A stretch of 64,000 bases of DNA from Frateuria_A sp051900425 (GTDB taxonomy: Bacteria; Pseudomonadota; Gammaproteobacteria; Xanthomonadales; Rhodanobacteraceae): contig NZ_JBHZGK010000001.1 of assembly GCF_051900425.1 (NCBI RefSeq), positions 434,001-498,000 of the forward strand. Direction: 5' to 3'. Below the pieces are notes generated by a model that saw only the letters and a list, made by a program, of their open reading frames with translations, searched no databases and was not told the DNA's origin. Below are positions 54,749 to 62,927 of the stretch, piece by piece (position 1 is the first letter of the stretch; every line of letters starts with the position of its first letter). The translations under genes were made by a program, and so were the position numbers.

Positions 54749-54871
54749 CGGTGCAAGTCCATGCCGGGGCGAGCGGCTACTATGCCAGAGCTCCCGTGCT
54801 TTTGCGGCACTGCAGCACTGGACCGCGCCGTACCCGCTCTGGCAGGCTGGCGGCTCCCCCCCGGAGCCGCC

Positions 54872-56257
54872 ATGACCGACCCCCGCCTCGCCGAACTGAC
54901 TGCCCGCGTCCCCTCGCTGCGCCTGCTCACCGAACTGGCCGACCTGATCCACTACGGCCGCGACTGGACCCGCCGCTGGGGTCCCGCGCCACTGGCCGTG
55001 GCCTTGCCGGGCACGGTCGGGGAGGTCCAGGCCATCGTGCGCTGGGCCAACGAGCGACAGGTCGCGCTGGTGCCCTCGGGCGGCCGAACCGGCCTGTCCG
55101 GCGGCGCGGTGGCGGCCCGCGGCGAACTGGTGCTCAGCCTGGAGCGGATGAATCGGGTGCTGGGCTTCGACGCGACCGACCGCCTGCTCGACGTCGAGGC
55201 TGGCATCACCCTGCAGGCCGTGCACGATGCGGCGCGTTCGCACGGCTTGCTCTATCCGGTGGATTTCGCCGCGCGGGGCTCGTGCACGATCGGCGGCAAC
55301 GTCGCCACCAACGCGGGCGGCATCCGCGTGGTCCGCCACGGCACCACCCGCGAGTGGATCGGCGGGCTGACGGTGGTCGCCGGCAACGGCGAGTTGCTGG
55401 AACTCAACCGCGGCCTGGTGAAGAACTCCAGCGGCTACGACCTGCGCCATCTGATGATCGGTTCGGAGGGCACGCTGGGCGTGGTGGTCGGCGCGCAGCT
55501 CAAGCTCACCGATGCGCCCCCGCCGGCGCAGACCATGCTGCTGGCGCTGCCGCACATGGACGCGCTGATGCAGGTGTTCGCGCTGTTCCGTTCGCAGCTG
55601 AAGCTGCAGGCATTCGAGTTCTTCACCGACGTCGCGCTGAAGCACGTGCTGGCGCACGGAGCGCAGCGCGCGATCGACGCCAACCAGCCGTACTACGTGG
55701 TGACCGAATACGACGCGCTGGACGAGAGCGACGAGCAGGCGGCACTGCTGGCGTTCGAGGACGGCGTGCGCGAGGGCTGGATCAGCGACGGGGTGATCGC
55801 GCAGAGCGAGTCGCAGGCGGCCACGCTCTGGCGGCTGCGCGAAGGCATCACCGAGAGCCTGGCGCCATGCAAGCCGTACAAGAACGACATCGCCCTTCGC
55901 ATCGGCGCCATGCCGGCGTTCCTGCGCGAGATGCAGGCATTGCTGGCGCAGGAATATCCGCAGATGGAGGTGGTCTGGTTCGGCCACATCGGCGACGGCA
56001 ACCTGCACATCAACGTGCTGCCGCCAGAGGACATGCAGGAGGCCGAATTCATCGCCCATTGCGAGCGGGTGACCCGCCTGCTGGCCGACACCCTGCAGCG
56101 CCATGGCGGCAGCATTTCGGCCGAGCACGGCATCGGCCTGGTCAAGCGGGCGTACCTGGGAAGCACCCGCAGCCCGGCGGAGATTGCCCTGATGCAAGGG
56201 GTGCGCAGGGTGTTCGATCCCAACGGCATCCTCAATCCGGGCAAGCTGTTCGAATAG
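54872..56257 (+). CDS. FAD-linked D-2-hydroxyglutarate dehydrogenase type oxidase
   Basis: A 461-residue flavoprotein. PCMH-type FAD domain: PLAVALPGTVGEVQAIVRWANE, VPSGGRTGLSGGAV, GSCTIGGNVATNAGGIRVVRHGTTREWI. The C-terminal domain has VVWFGHIGDGNLHINVLPP with the metal-binding His, SAEHGIGLVKR and the RVFDPNGILNPGKLF end. These mark the glycolate/D-lactate/D-2-hydroxyglutarate group; divergent placement against serA favours D-2-hydroxyglutarate. Electrons likely go to an electron-transfer flavoprotein. The shared 123-bp region contains both promoters. Confidence 0.87.
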   Translation: MTDPRLAELTARVPSLRLLTELADLIHYGRDWTRRWGPAPLAVALPGTVGEVQAIVRWANERQVALVPSGGRTGLSGGAVAARGELVLSLERMNRVLGFDATDRLLDVEAGITLQAVHDAARSHGLLYPVDFAARGSCTIGGNVATNAGGIRVVRHGTTREWIGGLTVVAGNGELLELNRGLVKNSSGYDLRHLMIGSEGTLGVVVGAQLKLTDAPPPAQTMLLALPHMDALMQVFALFRSQLKLQAFEFFTDVALKHVLAHGAQRAIDANQPYYVVTEYDALDESDEQAALLAFEDGVREGWISDGVIAQSESQAATLWRLREGITESLAPCKPYKNDIALRIGAMPAFLREMQALLAQEYPQMEVVWFGHIGDGNLHINVLPPEDMQEAEFIAHCERVTRLLADTLQRHGGSISAEHGIGLVKRAYLGSTRSPAEIALMQGVRRVFDPNGILNPGKLFE

Positions 56258-56327
56258 GTCCCCGGCTCCTACAAAGGACGCGGCGGGTGCTAGCCTTGAT
56301 CGCTTCCCACCCCACGGAGAACCAGGC

Positions 56328-57284
56328 ATGACCGAGGAACGCCGCGCGTTGTATCCGGAGATCGAACCCTACGACAGCGGCATGCTGCCGGTATCCGGGC
56401 TGCACACGATCTACTACGAGCAGAGCGGCAATCCCGACGGCAAGCCGGTCGTGTTCCTGCATGGCGGCCCCGGCGCCGGCGCGAGCCCACGTTGCCGCCG
56501 CTTCTTCGATCCGGCGGCCTACCGCATCATCCTGTTCGACCAGCGCGGCTGCGGGCGCTCGACGCCGCACGCCGAGCTCACCGATAACACCACCTGGGAT
56601 CTGGTCGCCGACATCGAGCGGCTGCGCGAGCACCTGGGGATCGCGCGCTGGCAGGTGTTTGGCGGTTCCTGGGGCTCGACCCTGGCGCTGGCCTACGCGC
56701 AGACGCACCCGGACAAGGTGACCGAGCTGGTCCTGCGCGGCATTTTCATGCTCCGCCGGTGGGAGCTGGAATGGTTCTACCAGAAGGGTTGCGACGCGCT
56801 GTATCCGGATGCCTGGGAGCCGTACCTGGCCGCGATTCCGGAAGCCGAGCGCGGCGACCTGATGAGCGCCTACCACCGCCGCCTCACCAGCCCGGATGCT
56901 TCGACCCGGCTGGAGGCTGCGCGGGCATGGTCGACCTGGGAGGCCGGCACCAGTTTCCTGTTCCAGGACCCGGGCTACATCGCCAGCAGCGGCGAGGACG
57001 AGTTCGCGCTGGCGTTCGCGCGGATCGAGTGCCACTACTTCGTGCACGGCGGCTTCTTCGAGCATGACGACCAGCTGCTGCGCAACGTCGAGCGCATCCG
57101 CCGCATCCCTACGGTGATCGTGCAGGGCCGGTACGACGTGGTGTGCCCCATCCGCAGCGCATGGGACCTGCACCGCGCCTGGCCGGAAGCGGACCTGCGC
57201 ATCGTGCAGGACGCGGGACACTCGGCATTCGAGCCGGGCATCACGCACGAGCTGATCGAAGCGACCGATCGCTTCAAGGGCTGA
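56328..57284 (+). CDS. pip: prolyl aminopeptidase (proline iminopeptidase)
   Basis: A 318-residue alpha/beta hydrolase of peptidase family S33. It has FLHGGPGAGASPRCRRFFDP with the oxyanion HGGPG, DQRGCGRSTPHA, nucleophile GGSWGSTLALAYAQ, the catalytic Asp in GRYDVVCPIRSAWDLH and the His in DAGHSAFEPG. It removes N-terminal proline from peptides in the cytosol. The length matches the Xanthomonas enzyme. It is 70 bp after the flavoprotein gene, possibly separate. Confidence 0.95.
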   Translation: MTEERRALYPEIEPYDSGMLPVSGLHTIYYEQSGNPDGKPVVFLHGGPGAGASPRCRRFFDPAAYRIILFDQRGCGRSTPHAELTDNTTWDLVADIERLREHLGIARWQVFGGSWGSTLALAYAQTHPDKVTELVLRGIFMLRRWELEWFYQKGCDALYPDAWEPYLAAIPEAERGDLMSAYHRRLTSPDASTRLEAARAWSTWEAGTSFLFQDPGYIASSGEDEFALAFARIECHYFVHGGFFEHDDQLLRNVERIRRIPTVIVQGRYDVVCPIRSAWDLHRAWPEADLRIVQDAGHSAFEPGITHELIEATDRFKG

Positions 57285-57414
57285 GCGCTGCGTCCTGCGC
57301 GATCTCCCCTGCGCGGCGAGAGACCGGGGCTCGTCATGCGCCGGCGAAGAAGTGGGGATGCGATTGCCAGCTCGCCGGTAATGCCCGGCGGGGATGCCGG
57401 TTCCTGCGGAGTCC

Positions 57415-58053
57415 TCAACCGGGCAGTTGCCTGGTCCCGAAGATCTTGTCTCCCGCGTCCCCCAGCCCGGGCAGGATGTAGCCCTTGTCGTTGAGCCGCT
57501 GGTCGATCGAGGCGGTGTAGATCTCCACGTCGGGGTGCGCCGCTGCGATGCGCCCCAGCCCCTCGGGCGCGGCGACCAGGAACAACCCCTTGATGCGCCG
57601 GCAACCGGCCGCCTTGAGCATGTCCACCGTCGCCACCAGCGTGCCGGCGGTTGCCAGCATCGGATCGACGATCAACGCGGTGCGCTCGTGCATGCTGCCG
57701 CTGAGTTTCTCGTAGTACGGGACGGGCGCCAGCGTGGCCTCGTCGCGCTGCACGCCGACCACGCTCACCTTGGCCGAGGGGATCAGGTCCAGCACGCCTG
57801 GCAGCATGCCCAGCCCCGCGCGCAGGATCGGCACGATGGTGACCTTCTTGCCCTTGATGCGCTCCACCGTCACCGGGCCGGCCCAGCCCTCGATGGTGTC
57901 CTCGAGCGTGTCCATATCCTTGGTCGCCTCGTAGGTGAGCAGGGCGGCGACCTCGGAGGCGAGCTCACGGAATTCCTTGGTGCTGATGCCGGCGCGGCGC
58001 ATCAGGCCGAGCTTGTGGCGGATCAGCGGATGGCGGACTTCGGTCACGGGCAT
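57415..58053 (-). CDS. upp: uracil phosphoribosyltransferase
   Basis: A 212-residue enzyme converting uracil and PRPP to UMP (pyrimidine salvage). It has HPLIRHKLGLMRR at the N-terminus, PILRAGLGML, the PRPP-binding LIVDPMLATAGTLVATVDMLK and the uracil-binding YILPGLGDAGDKIFGT near the end. Length is as in E. coli (208). A permease is not adjacent. Upstream it faces the terminator of the aminotransferase gene. Confidence 0.97.
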   Translation of the reverse strand: MPVTEVRHPLIRHKLGLMRRAGISTKEFRELASEVAALLTYEATKDMDTLEDTIEGWAGPVTVERIKGKKVTIVPILRAGLGMLPGVLDLIPSAKVSVVGVQRDEATLAPVPYYEKLSGSMHERTALIVDPMLATAGTLVATVDMLKAAGCRRIKGLFLVAAPEGLGRIAAAHPDVEIYTASIDQRLNDKGYILPGLGDAGDKIFGTRQLPG

Positions 58054-58174
58054 GGCGGGTTCCCGGTCAGGTTCGCGAATCCCCCAACCTGCCGAGGCGT
58101 CACTCCCGCAAAAGCGGCATGACCCCCGAGGGCTGGCGGCCTTTTGGTCATTCGTGCGCGGTCGTCCGTGCACG

Positions 58175-58205
58175 AAAAAGGGCGCGCCGTTACCGACGCG
58201 CCCTT
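58175..58205 (-). terminator. terminator of aminotransferase gene
   Basis: AAGGGCGCG/CGCGCCCTT arms with a 10-nt loop, followed on the minus strand by TTTTTC. It begins 14 bp after the aminotransferase stop at 58219. Confidence 0.85.
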
Positions 58206-58218
58206 CGTTGCAGCTAGC

Positions 58219-59715
58219 TCAGGCCGCCTCGGCGGTCTGCTTGCGCGGGCCCTTCAGCAGCGCCTGGCGCACGTGGTCGACGACCAGGTCGACTTCGGCG
58301 CTGGTGACGTTGAAGTGCGGGGTGAAGCGCAGCGAATTGGCGCCGCCGTGGATCACGCCCACGCCGTGCTCGCGCATGTACTCCTCGGTGGAGTTGCTGC
58401 CGTAGCACTTGAACTGCGGCGCCAGTTCGCAGGAGAACAGCAGGCCCGTGCCCTGCACCTTGGTGATCAGCCCGCCCAGTTCGTCCTTGAGCTTGTTGAG
58501 CTTGGCCACGAACTCCTCGCCGCGGGCCTTGATGTTGGCGCGCACCGCGTCGGTGAGCAGCTCCATCGTGGCGAGCGCGACGTCCAGCGCGCGCGGGTTG
58601 GTGGTCATGGTGTTGCCGTAGATGCCCTTGCGGTACAGGCCGGCGGTGTGGTCGCTCACCGCCAGCACCGACAGCGGATACTGGCCGGCATTGAGCGCCT
58701 TGGAGAAGGTCTCCATGTCCGGCGCCGGCAGGTTCTCGAAGCCGGGGTAGTCGATGATCGACAGCACGCCGTGCGCGCGCAGGCCCGCCTGGATCGAGTC
58801 GACCAGCAGCAGGGTGCCGTGCGCCTCGGTCAGTTCGCGTGCGGCCTTGTAGAACTCCGGCGTCACGGCGCGGCCCGGGTCGCCTTCGCCCATCACCGGC
58901 TCCAGGAACATCGCCTCGATGAACCAGCCGTGCTTGTCGGCATCGGCGAATGCGGCCTTCAGCTGCTCCACGTCGTAGGGCGCCACCGTGATCAGCGTGT
59001 CCTCGTGGCGGTAGCTGGCCAGGTGTTGCTGGTAGGTCTTGCGGCTGGAATCGGAGTACAGCGCAGGCTTGTCGGTGCGGCCGTGGAAGGCGCCACGCAC
59101 GGACAGGCGCTTGATCGTGCGATTGGCGTAACGACCGCCCGCATCGGTCATCAGCTTGGCGTTGACGTCGGCGATGCGGCAGGCCAGGCCGACAGCTTCG
59201 GAGCCGGAGTTCAGGCACAGGTAGTGCTTGTACGGATTGGCACCGCGGCTGCGGCCCAGCTCCTGGTCCATCGCGCGGGTGAAGCGCAGCTGCGAGACGC
59301 TCGGCGACATCACGTTGGCCATCACCTGCGGCCGGGACAGCGCCTCCAGGATGGCCGGCTGGTTGTGGCCGAAGCCGAGCATGCCGTAGCCGCCATTGTC
59401 GTGCAGCACGGCGCCCTTGAGCGTCACGATCCACGGGCCGCGCGCGGCGGCCGGCAGGTACGGATTGATCGCGTCGTCCGGGTAGAAATTGACGTAGCCG
59501 GCCTGGGCCTGGGCCAGCTGCTCGGACTCGTCCAGCTTGAGGAAATCGCCAAGCTCCGCGCGCAGTTCGCGATGTCGGGCCAGGGCCTCGCCGACCGCCT
59601 GCACCAGTTCGGGGGCGCTGGCCGCCATGCGCTCGATGCTGGCGTCGTCCAGGCCAACGGTCCGCGGCTTGCCGCCGAATTCGCGCATCTCGCGCAGCTG
59701 ATCGATCACACCCAT
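58219..59715 (-). CDS. class III PLP-dependent aminotransferase, substrate unknown
   Basis: A 498-residue aminotransferase. Class III features are LKGAVLHDNGGYGMLGFGHNQPAILEAL, CLNSGSEAVGLACRIADV, GAFHGRTDKPALYSDSS, the Asp region GTLLLVDSIQAGLRAHG and the PLP Lys in METFSKALNAGQYP. It is longer at the N-terminus than acetylornithine or GABA aminotransferases (about 60 extra residues with QLREMREFGGKPR). I know relatives in Xanthomonadales as generic class III enzymes. An AGGAGG Shine-Dalgarno precedes the ATG at 59715. It is a single-gene unit between upp and a divergent ABC exporter. Confidence 0.88.
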   Translation of the reverse strand: MGVIDQLREMREFGGKPRTVGLDDASIERMAASAPELVQAVGEALARHRELRAELGDFLKLDESEQLAQAQAGYVNFYPDDAINPYLPAAARGPWIVTLKGAVLHDNGGYGMLGFGHNQPAILEALSRPQVMANVMSPSVSQLRFTRAMDQELGRSRGANPYKHYLCLNSGSEAVGLACRIADVNAKLMTDAGGRYANRTIKRLSVRGAFHGRTDKPALYSDSSRKTYQQHLASYRHEDTLITVAPYDVEQLKAAFADADKHGWFIEAMFLEPVMGEGDPGRAVTPEFYKAARELTEAHGTLLLVDSIQAGLRAHGVLSIIDYPGFENLPAPDMETFSKALNAGQYPLSVLAVSDHTAGLYRKGIYGNTMTTNPRALDVALATMELLTDAVRANIKARGEEFVAKLNKLKDELGGLITKVQGTGLLFSCELAPQFKCYGSNSTEEYMREHGVGVIHGGANSLRFTPHFNVTSAEVDLVVDHVRQALLKGPRKQTAEAA

Positions 59716-59981
59716 GGCAGTCCTCCTCGTGGCCGGCGGGCGCCCGATGGCGCCGCCGGCGGTGATTGCGGGCACGCGCGACTTGAGGCGCATGCGGTTG
59801 TGCGGACCCGTCTTTTCGCCGTGAAAAGCGCGCGTGACAGGCCGGGGATAGACCCAAGGATACCGTGCGCCCGGCTCCGCCGTAACCCCGCATGACGGCT
59901 GTCACCAGCGCCGGCTGACGTCGACCAGTGTCCGCAAGGCCTTGCCATGCCTAATGTTTGCGTCCATACCAAGGAGGCACC

Positions 59982-60908
59982 ATGGACATGTCCGCCATCC
60001 CGGCCGCGCGCCTGCGCGGCGCGGTCAAGCGCTACGGCGCGCTCACCGCCGTCGACGGCCTGGACCTTGCGTTGCACCGCGGCGAGCTGCTTGCCCTGCT
60101 CGGCCCCAATGGCGCCGGCAAGTCCTCCGCGATCGGCCTGCTGCTGGGGCTGCATCGGGCGGACGCGGGTGACGTGGAGCTGTTCGGGCTGGATCCGCAG
60201 CGCATCGAGGCGCGCCGGCGGATCGGCGTGATGCTGCAAAGCGCCACGCTGCCGCCGACGCTGCGCGTGCGCGAGTTGCTGCGCCTGACCGCCAGCTACT
60301 ACGCCAATCCGCGCGTGCTGCAGGAATCGGCCGAACTGGCCGCGGTCGAAGACCTGGTCGACCGCCCCTACGGCAAGCTCTCCGGCGGCCAGCAGCGGCG
60401 CGTACAGTTCGCGCTGGCGCTGTGCGGGCGTCCGCAACTGCTGTTCCTGGACGAACCGACCGTCGGCATGGACATCCAGGCGCGCCAGGCGCTGTGGGCG
60501 GCGATCCGCCGGCTGGTCGGCGAAGGCTGCTCGGTGCTGCTGACCACGCACTACCTGGAAGAGGCCGAGGCGCTGGCCGATCGCGTCTGCGTGATGACCC
60601 GCGGCCGCGCCATCCACGAAGGCACGGTCGACGAGCTGCGCGCCCGCGTGGGCGTCAAGCGCATTCGCTGCATCAGCACGCTGCTGCCCGAAACGGTGGC
60701 CGACTGGCCCGAGGTGGTGGAGGTGCGCATGGAAGGCGGTCGCCTGCAGCTGACCACCGCCGAGGCCGAAGTGGTGGTTCTGCGCCTGCTGCAGAACGAC
60801 GCCTGGCTGCGCGAGCTGGAAGTGCAGCGCGCGGGCCTGGCCGAAGCCTTCACCGAACTCACCCGCGATGCCGACACATCGTCCAGCGACCAGCGAGAGG
60901 CAGCCTGA
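59982..60908 (+). CDS. ABC transporter ATP-binding protein
   Basis: A 308-residue ATPase. Walker A is GPNGAGKSS, the Q-loop follows GVMLQSATLPP, the signature is LSGGQQRRVQFALAL, Walker B is LLFLDEPTVGMD, and the switch His is in TTHYLEEAEAL. The C-terminal extension (about 90 residues) resembles those of DrrA/CcmA/NatA-type exporters. An AAGGAGG Shine-Dalgarno at 59971 is 4 nt from the ATG. It precedes its permease by 1 bp and two sensor kinases, a layout common to stress-responsive or lipid-related ABC-2 systems. Confidence 0.93.
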   Translation: MDMSAIPAARLRGAVKRYGALTAVDGLDLALHRGELLALLGPNGAGKSSAIGLLLGLHRADAGDVELFGLDPQRIEARRRIGVMLQSATLPPTLRVRELLRLTASYYANPRVLQESAELAAVEDLVDRPYGKLSGGQQRRVQFALALCGRPQLLFLDEPTVGMDIQARQALWAAIRRLVGEGCSVLLTTHYLEEAEALADRVCVMTRGRAIHEGTVDELRARVGVKRIRCISTLLPETVADWPEVVEVRMEGGRLQLTTAEAEVVVLRLLQNDAWLRELEVQRAGLAEAFTELTRDADTSSSDQREAA

Positions 60909-60909
60909 C

Positions 60910-61695
60910 ATGAACACGCTTTCCCTGGACCCGACCGCCGACAACGACGCGATGCCCGCCGGACGCGTGTTCGGCGCCTACCTGGCCGAGGCGCGCAGCG
61001 AGTGCCTGCGCTATCTGCGCGCGCCGAGCTTCATGCTGCCGATCACCCTGTTCCCGGGCATGTTCTACCTGGTGTTCGGGGTGCTGATGGCCAGGGGCGA
61101 GGGCACCGACGCGGCGCGCTACCTGCTGGCCAGCTACGCCACCTTCGGCGTGATGAGCCCGGGCCTGTTCGGCTTCGGCGTGTCGCTGGCGCTGGAGCGC
61201 GATGGCGGCCTGCTCACGCTCAAGCGCGCGTTGCCGATGCCGCCGGGCGCCTACCTGCTGGGCAAGATGCTGATGGCGATGGCCGCGGCGGCGTTCGTGG
61301 TGCTGCTCCTGCTGGGGCTTTCCCAGGTCGCGCACGTGTCGCTGTCGCCCACGCAGGTCGCGGCACTGCTGGCGACCGGCGTGCTCGGTGTGCTGCCGTT
61401 CTGCGCGCTGGGCATGTTCATCGGCACGCTGGTCAAGGGGCAGGGCGGCCCGGGCGTGCTCAACCTGATCTACCTGCCGATGGCGTTCCTGTCCGGCCTG
61501 TGGTTCCCGCTGCCGATGCTGCCCAAGGTGCTGCAGCAGGTCGCGCCGCTGTGGCCGAGCTACCACCTCGATCGCCTCGCGCTGGCCGCTGTGGGCATGC
61601 GCCAGGACGCGCTGGCCGGGCACGTGCTGGTGCTGCTCGGCTTCACCGTCGCGTTCCTGTTGCTCGCGGCGCGCCGGCTGCGCCGCTTCGGTTGA
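60910..61695 (+). CDS. ABC-2 type transporter permease
   Basis: A 261-residue permease with six helices. It has the ABC-2 pattern: LRAPSFMLPITLFPGMFYLVFGVLMA, FGVSLALERDGGLLTLKRALPMPPGAYLLGK, then PFCALGMFIGTLVKGQGGPGVLNLIYLPMAFLSGLWFPLPMLP near the C-terminus. It pairs with the ATPase before it to form an exporter. Substrate is unknown; in Bacillus and other DesK-linked systems it relates to membrane state or antibiotic efflux. Confidence 0.92.
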   Translation: MNTLSLDPTADNDAMPAGRVFGAYLAEARSECLRYLRAPSFMLPITLFPGMFYLVFGVLMARGEGTDAARYLLASYATFGVMSPGLFGFGVSLALERDGGLLTLKRALPMPPGAYLLGKMLMAMAAAAFVVLLLLGLSQVAHVSLSPTQVAALLATGVLGVLPFCALGMFIGTLVKGQGGPGVLNLIYLPMAFLSGLWFPLPMLPKVLQQVAPLWPSYHLDRLALAAVGMRQDALAGHVLVLLGFTVAFLLLAARRLRRFG

Positions 61696-61733
61696 AGTAG
61701 CATCGGCGCGATAGCGCTTTGGGGACCCGGACC

Positions 61734-62927
61734 ATGAACCGTCTTGCCCGCTGGTTTGAGCCCGAGCCTGGGTCGCGCATCAGCGAAATCATCCAGCAGG
61801 GCAAGTCGCCCCGGATGGAGTCGGTCCATCTGCTGTGGTCGGCCTGGTTGTTCGTCACGCCGCTGTTCGATCGCGGCTATACGTGGGGCTGGGCAGCCAT
61901 CACGGCGCTGACCTACCCGGTGTTCGTGGCGCTGTTCGCCAAGTCCATGCTGGTACCGCGGAACATCGCTTCGCGCTATGGCATGGGGCTGGCCATTTTC
62001 GGCATCGTGCTGGTGCCGTTCTATTCGGGCAGCGTCAACTACTTCATCTACGGCTGCGTATCCTGCAGCGTGAGCAGCCGCCGCCTGGCGCCGTTCCTGT
62101 TGCGCCTGCTCCTGCTGAACACGGTGTTCGTGCTGGTGACCTGGAAGGTCGGTTACCCGTGGCAGGCGCTGATCGCGTTTCCGATGATGACCATCATCAT
62201 CGGCATGGTGACGCACGTGGAACGGATCGGGCACGAGCGGGACGCCGCGCTCAAGCTCTCCCACGACGAAGTGCGCCGGCTCGCGGCGACCGCCGAGCGC
62301 GAGCGCATCGGGCGCGACCTGCACGACCTGCTGGGCCACACGCTTTCGTTGATCACGCTCAAGCTGGAACTCTCGCGCAAGCTGTTCGACCGCGATACCG
62401 AGGCGGCGCGGCGCGAGGTGATCGAGGCGGAGAACGTCGCCCGCCACGCGTTGGCACAGGTGCGTGCGGCGGTCACCGGCATCCGCGCCACCGACCTGGC
62501 GGCCGAACTGGCCTCCGCGCGCCTGCTGCTGGAATCCTCCGGCGTGCACCTGGATTACGGCCAGCCGCCCTGCCTGCCGGCCGAGACCGAGCGCGGCTTG
62601 TCGCTGGTGCTGCGCGAGGCGGCCACCAACATCGCACGCCATGCGGCCGCCACCTGTGCCAGCGTGGCCTTCGAGTGCATCGACGGCGGCCTGTGCCTGA
62701 CCGTTTCGGACAACGGCCGCGGCGGGGTGCTGGAAGAAGGCAACGGCCTGACCGGCATGCGCGAGCGCGTGCGCGCGCTGGGTGGCCGCCTGCAGATCCA
62801 TTCGCAGCAGGGGCAGGGCACGCGCCTGCGGGTCGTGGTGCCACTGCGGGCGGCGGCGATGCAGGCCGCGGCGGCACCGGTCGCACCTGTCGGCGGCCTC
62901 TCGATGACGGCGGAAGCGCGCCCGTGA
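61734..62927 (+). CDS. DesK/NarL-type sensor histidine kinase, first of tandem pair
   Basis: A 397-residue sensor with about five membrane helices in the first 165 residues. The HisKA_3 H-box is ERERIGRDLHDLLGHTLSLITLK with the His near residue 200. N-box REAATNIARHAA and G-box DNGRGGVLEEGNGLTGMRERV follow. It should signal to a NarL-type response regulator beyond the right edge. It lies 38 bp after the ABC permease, so it probably senses a membrane or drug cue for that exporter. It overlaps the next kinase by one base (TGATG). Confidence 0.93.
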   Translation: MNRLARWFEPEPGSRISEIIQQGKSPRMESVHLLWSAWLFVTPLFDRGYTWGWAAITALTYPVFVALFAKSMLVPRNIASRYGMGLAIFGIVLVPFYSGSVNYFIYGCVSCSVSSRRLAPFLLRLLLLNTVFVLVTWKVGYPWQALIAFPMMTIIIGMVTHVERIGHERDAALKLSHDEVRRLAATAERERIGRDLHDLLGHTLSLITLKLELSRKLFDRDTEAARREVIEAENVARHALAQVRAAVTGIRATDLAAELASARLLLESSGVHLDYGQPPCLPAETERGLSLVLREAATNIARHAAATCASVAFECIDGGLCLTVSDNGRGGVLEEGNGLTGMRERVRALGGRLQIHSQQGQGTRLRVVVPLRAAAMQAAAAPVAPVGGLSMTAEARP

